A stretch of DNA of 6,132 nt from Microbacteriaceae bacterium (GTDB lineage: Bacteria > Actinomycetota > Actinomycetes > Actinomycetales > Microbacteriaceae): NCBI GenBank assembly GCA_022701925.1, contig JAKONM010000082.1, positions 1 through 6,132 of the forward strand, in the 5' to 3' direction. Under the pieces are notes generated by a model that did not search any database, was not told where the DNA came from, and saw only the letters and a program-made list of their open reading frames with translations. Position numbers and translations under genes: made by a program. Shown here piece by piece: positions 5,761-6,132 of this stretch (position 1 is its first letter; each line of letters starts with the position of its first letter).

Positions 5761-5764
5761 CTGC

Positions 5765-5836
5765 GCCCCGATAGCTCAGTGGTAGAGCATCTCCATGGTA
5801 AGGAGAAGGTCAAGAGTTCAATCCTCTTTCGGGGCT
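5765..5836 (+). tRNA. tRNA-Thr (anticodon GGT)
   Basis: A full cloverleaf of 72 bases. The acceptor GCCCCGA pairs with TCGGGGC (5829-5835), discriminator T5836. The D stem is GCTC/GAGC. The anticodon stem TCTCC/GGAGA encloses the loop ATGGTAA with anticodon GGT at 5797-5799. The T stem AAGAG/CTCTT encloses TTCAATC. The CCA end is not encoded. It reads ACC and ACU threonine codons. It is followed after 41 bases by tRNA-Met, probably on the same transcript. Confidence 0.97.
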
Positions 5837-5877
5837 CGGACAGGCCGGCCGCGCACGCCGCGGCGGAGGGTCCTCGC

Positions 5878-5951
5878 GGCGGGGTAGCTCAGGTGGTTAG
5901 AGCACACGGCTCATAATCGTGGTGTCGCGGGTTCAAGTCCCGCCCCCGCTA
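5878..5951 (+). tRNA. tRNA-Met (anticodon CAT), elongator type
   Basis: A 74-base cloverleaf. The acceptor GGCGGGG pairs with CCCCGCT (5944-5950) with a G1-U72 wobble, discriminator A5951. The D stem is GCTC/GAGC. The anticodon stem CACGG/TCGTG (one G-T) encloses CTCATAA with anticodon CAT at 5912-5914. The T stem GCGGG/CCCGC encloses TTCAAGT. The CCA end is not encoded. The first base pair is not the C1xA72 mismatch of bacterial initiator tRNAs, so this is elongator tRNA-Met. A CAT tRNA-Ile modified to lysidine is possible, but the sequence and the Thr-Met pairing favour Met. Confidence 0.96.
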
Positions 5952-5955
5952 CGTC

Positions 5956-5988
5956 AGGCCCGGAGTCCTTCACGGGGACGCCGGGCCT
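5956..5988 (+). terminator. Terminator-like hairpin after tRNA-Met
   Basis: AGGCCCGG (5956-5963) pairs with CCGGGCCT (5981-5988). Inside, after one mismatch, GTCC (5965-5968) pairs with GGAC (5976-5979), leaving a 7-base loop. It starts five bases after the tRNA and is followed by TCGCC without a T-run. The position right after the last tRNA supports transcription termination. Confidence 0.65.
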
Positions 5989-6053
5989 TCGCCGTCCCCG
6001 AGCACCGCCGCGCGCCCGACCCGCTGCCCGGCCGCGCGCAGACCGGCGGCGGC

Positions 6054-6132
6054 ATGATGACCCGCATGGCTGCCGTCGATGTCCTCCGCGCTGCGCGCGA
6101 CCGTCTGATCGAGCTGCGCGAGGACCACCGGC
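6054..6132 (+). CDS. Start of an unidentified protein (partial, runs off the window)
   Basis: The open frame has in-frame ATGs at 6054, 6057 and 6066 and stays open for 26 codons to the window end. The translation begins MMTRMAAVDVLRAARDRLIE and continues LREDHR. No clear Shine-Dalgarno precedes any of the three starts, so the true start is uncertain. The amphipathic helix with AARDRL and LREDHR recalls the N-terminus of some acyl/acetyl-CoA synthetases (AMP-binding enzymes), but 26 residues cannot establish a family. It lies 65 bases past the tRNA terminator and is probably a separate unit. Notably it does not look like RpmG, which often follows this tRNA pair in actinobacteria. Confidence 0.45.
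   Translation, partial: MMTRMAAVDVLRAARDRLIELREDHR

Larger units (their letters stand above)
5314..5764. other. Gene-poor spacer between the peptide gene and the tRNAs
   Basis: About 450 bases without a convincing protein gene. Open frames on both strands are rich in Arg/Pro/Ser, lack ribosome binding sites, or run into the tRNA genes. The left part (about 5391-5470) is noticeably less GC-rich than its surroundings and carries the candidate promoter and palindrome for the peptide gene. The leader of that gene contains a possible hairpin (5334-5341 with 5350-5357, one mismatch, 8-base loop). The right end carries the tRNA promoter. I see nothing definite in about 5480-5700. Confidence 0.5.

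Noticed and set aside
5394..5813. Minus-strand frame of 139 codons in the spacer
   Set aside because: Begins inside the tRNA-Thr gene on the opposite strand and shows no recognisable domain.
5368..5916. Plus-strand frame of 182 codons in the spacer running into the tRNAs
   Set aside because: Reads through tRNA-Thr and most of tRNA-Met, has no ribosome binding site and has an Arg/Pro-rich, non-protein-like composition.
1..6132. CRISPR array, insertion sequence or attachment site
   Set aside because: No regularly spaced repeats, transposase motif or terminal inverted repeats. The tRNA 3' ends are not duplicated elsewhere in the window, so integration at the tRNAs is not supported.

Overview
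The window is very GC-rich with short intergenic gaps, GTG starts and 4-base stop/start overlaps. Together with a hadA-hadB-murB cluster and a nearby tRNA-Thr(GGT)/tRNA-Met(CAT) pair, this points to a high-GC actinobacterium (Actinomycetota). A deep-branching group such as Thermoleophilia is possible, but I cannot prove it from the sequence.

Layout. Positions 1-87 hold the last codons of a sensor kinase, overlapped by a NarL/FixJ-type response regulator (84-713). Facing it is a minus-strand polysaccharide pyruvyltransferase-family gene (729-1973). Next, also on the minus strand, is a tightly coupled three-gene unit read hadA-like (3759-4205), hadB-like (3352-3762), murB (2141-3355), with 4-base overlaps at both junctions. 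A 69-base divergent spacer separates hadA from a plus-strand aldo/keto reductase (4275-5150). The reductase ends at a strong hairpin (5164-5196), which also lies downstream of a tiny minus-strand gene (5230-5313) encoding a 27-residue acidic peptide ending in CDSCQ. A roughly 450-base stretch follows with no convincing larger gene. It carries a candidate promoter for the peptide on one strand and a tRNA promoter on the other. tRNA-Thr and tRNA-Met follow, then a terminator-like hairpin and the first codons of a gene that runs off the end.

How it fits together. The kinase and regulator form a two-component system. HadA/HadB-like hot-dog proteins form a heterodimeric (3R)-hydroxyacyl dehydratase in mycobacteria, and MurB makes UDP-MurNAc for peptidoglycan, so the minus-strand unit links acyl-chain and cell-wall metabolism. 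The pyruvyltransferase-family protein may decorate a surface glycan. In actinobacteria such as Mycobacterium tuberculosis, tRNA-Thr, tRNA-Met, rpmG and the had genes lie together on one strand. Here the had-murB block points away from the tRNAs, no rpmG is visible, and the reductase and peptide gene sit between them.

The least ordinary element is the 27-residue peptide gene. It has a good ribosome binding site, a free-standing position and a C-terminal CxxC. It could be a precursor of a modified peptide or a small metal/redox peptide, but no modifying enzyme is visible here.
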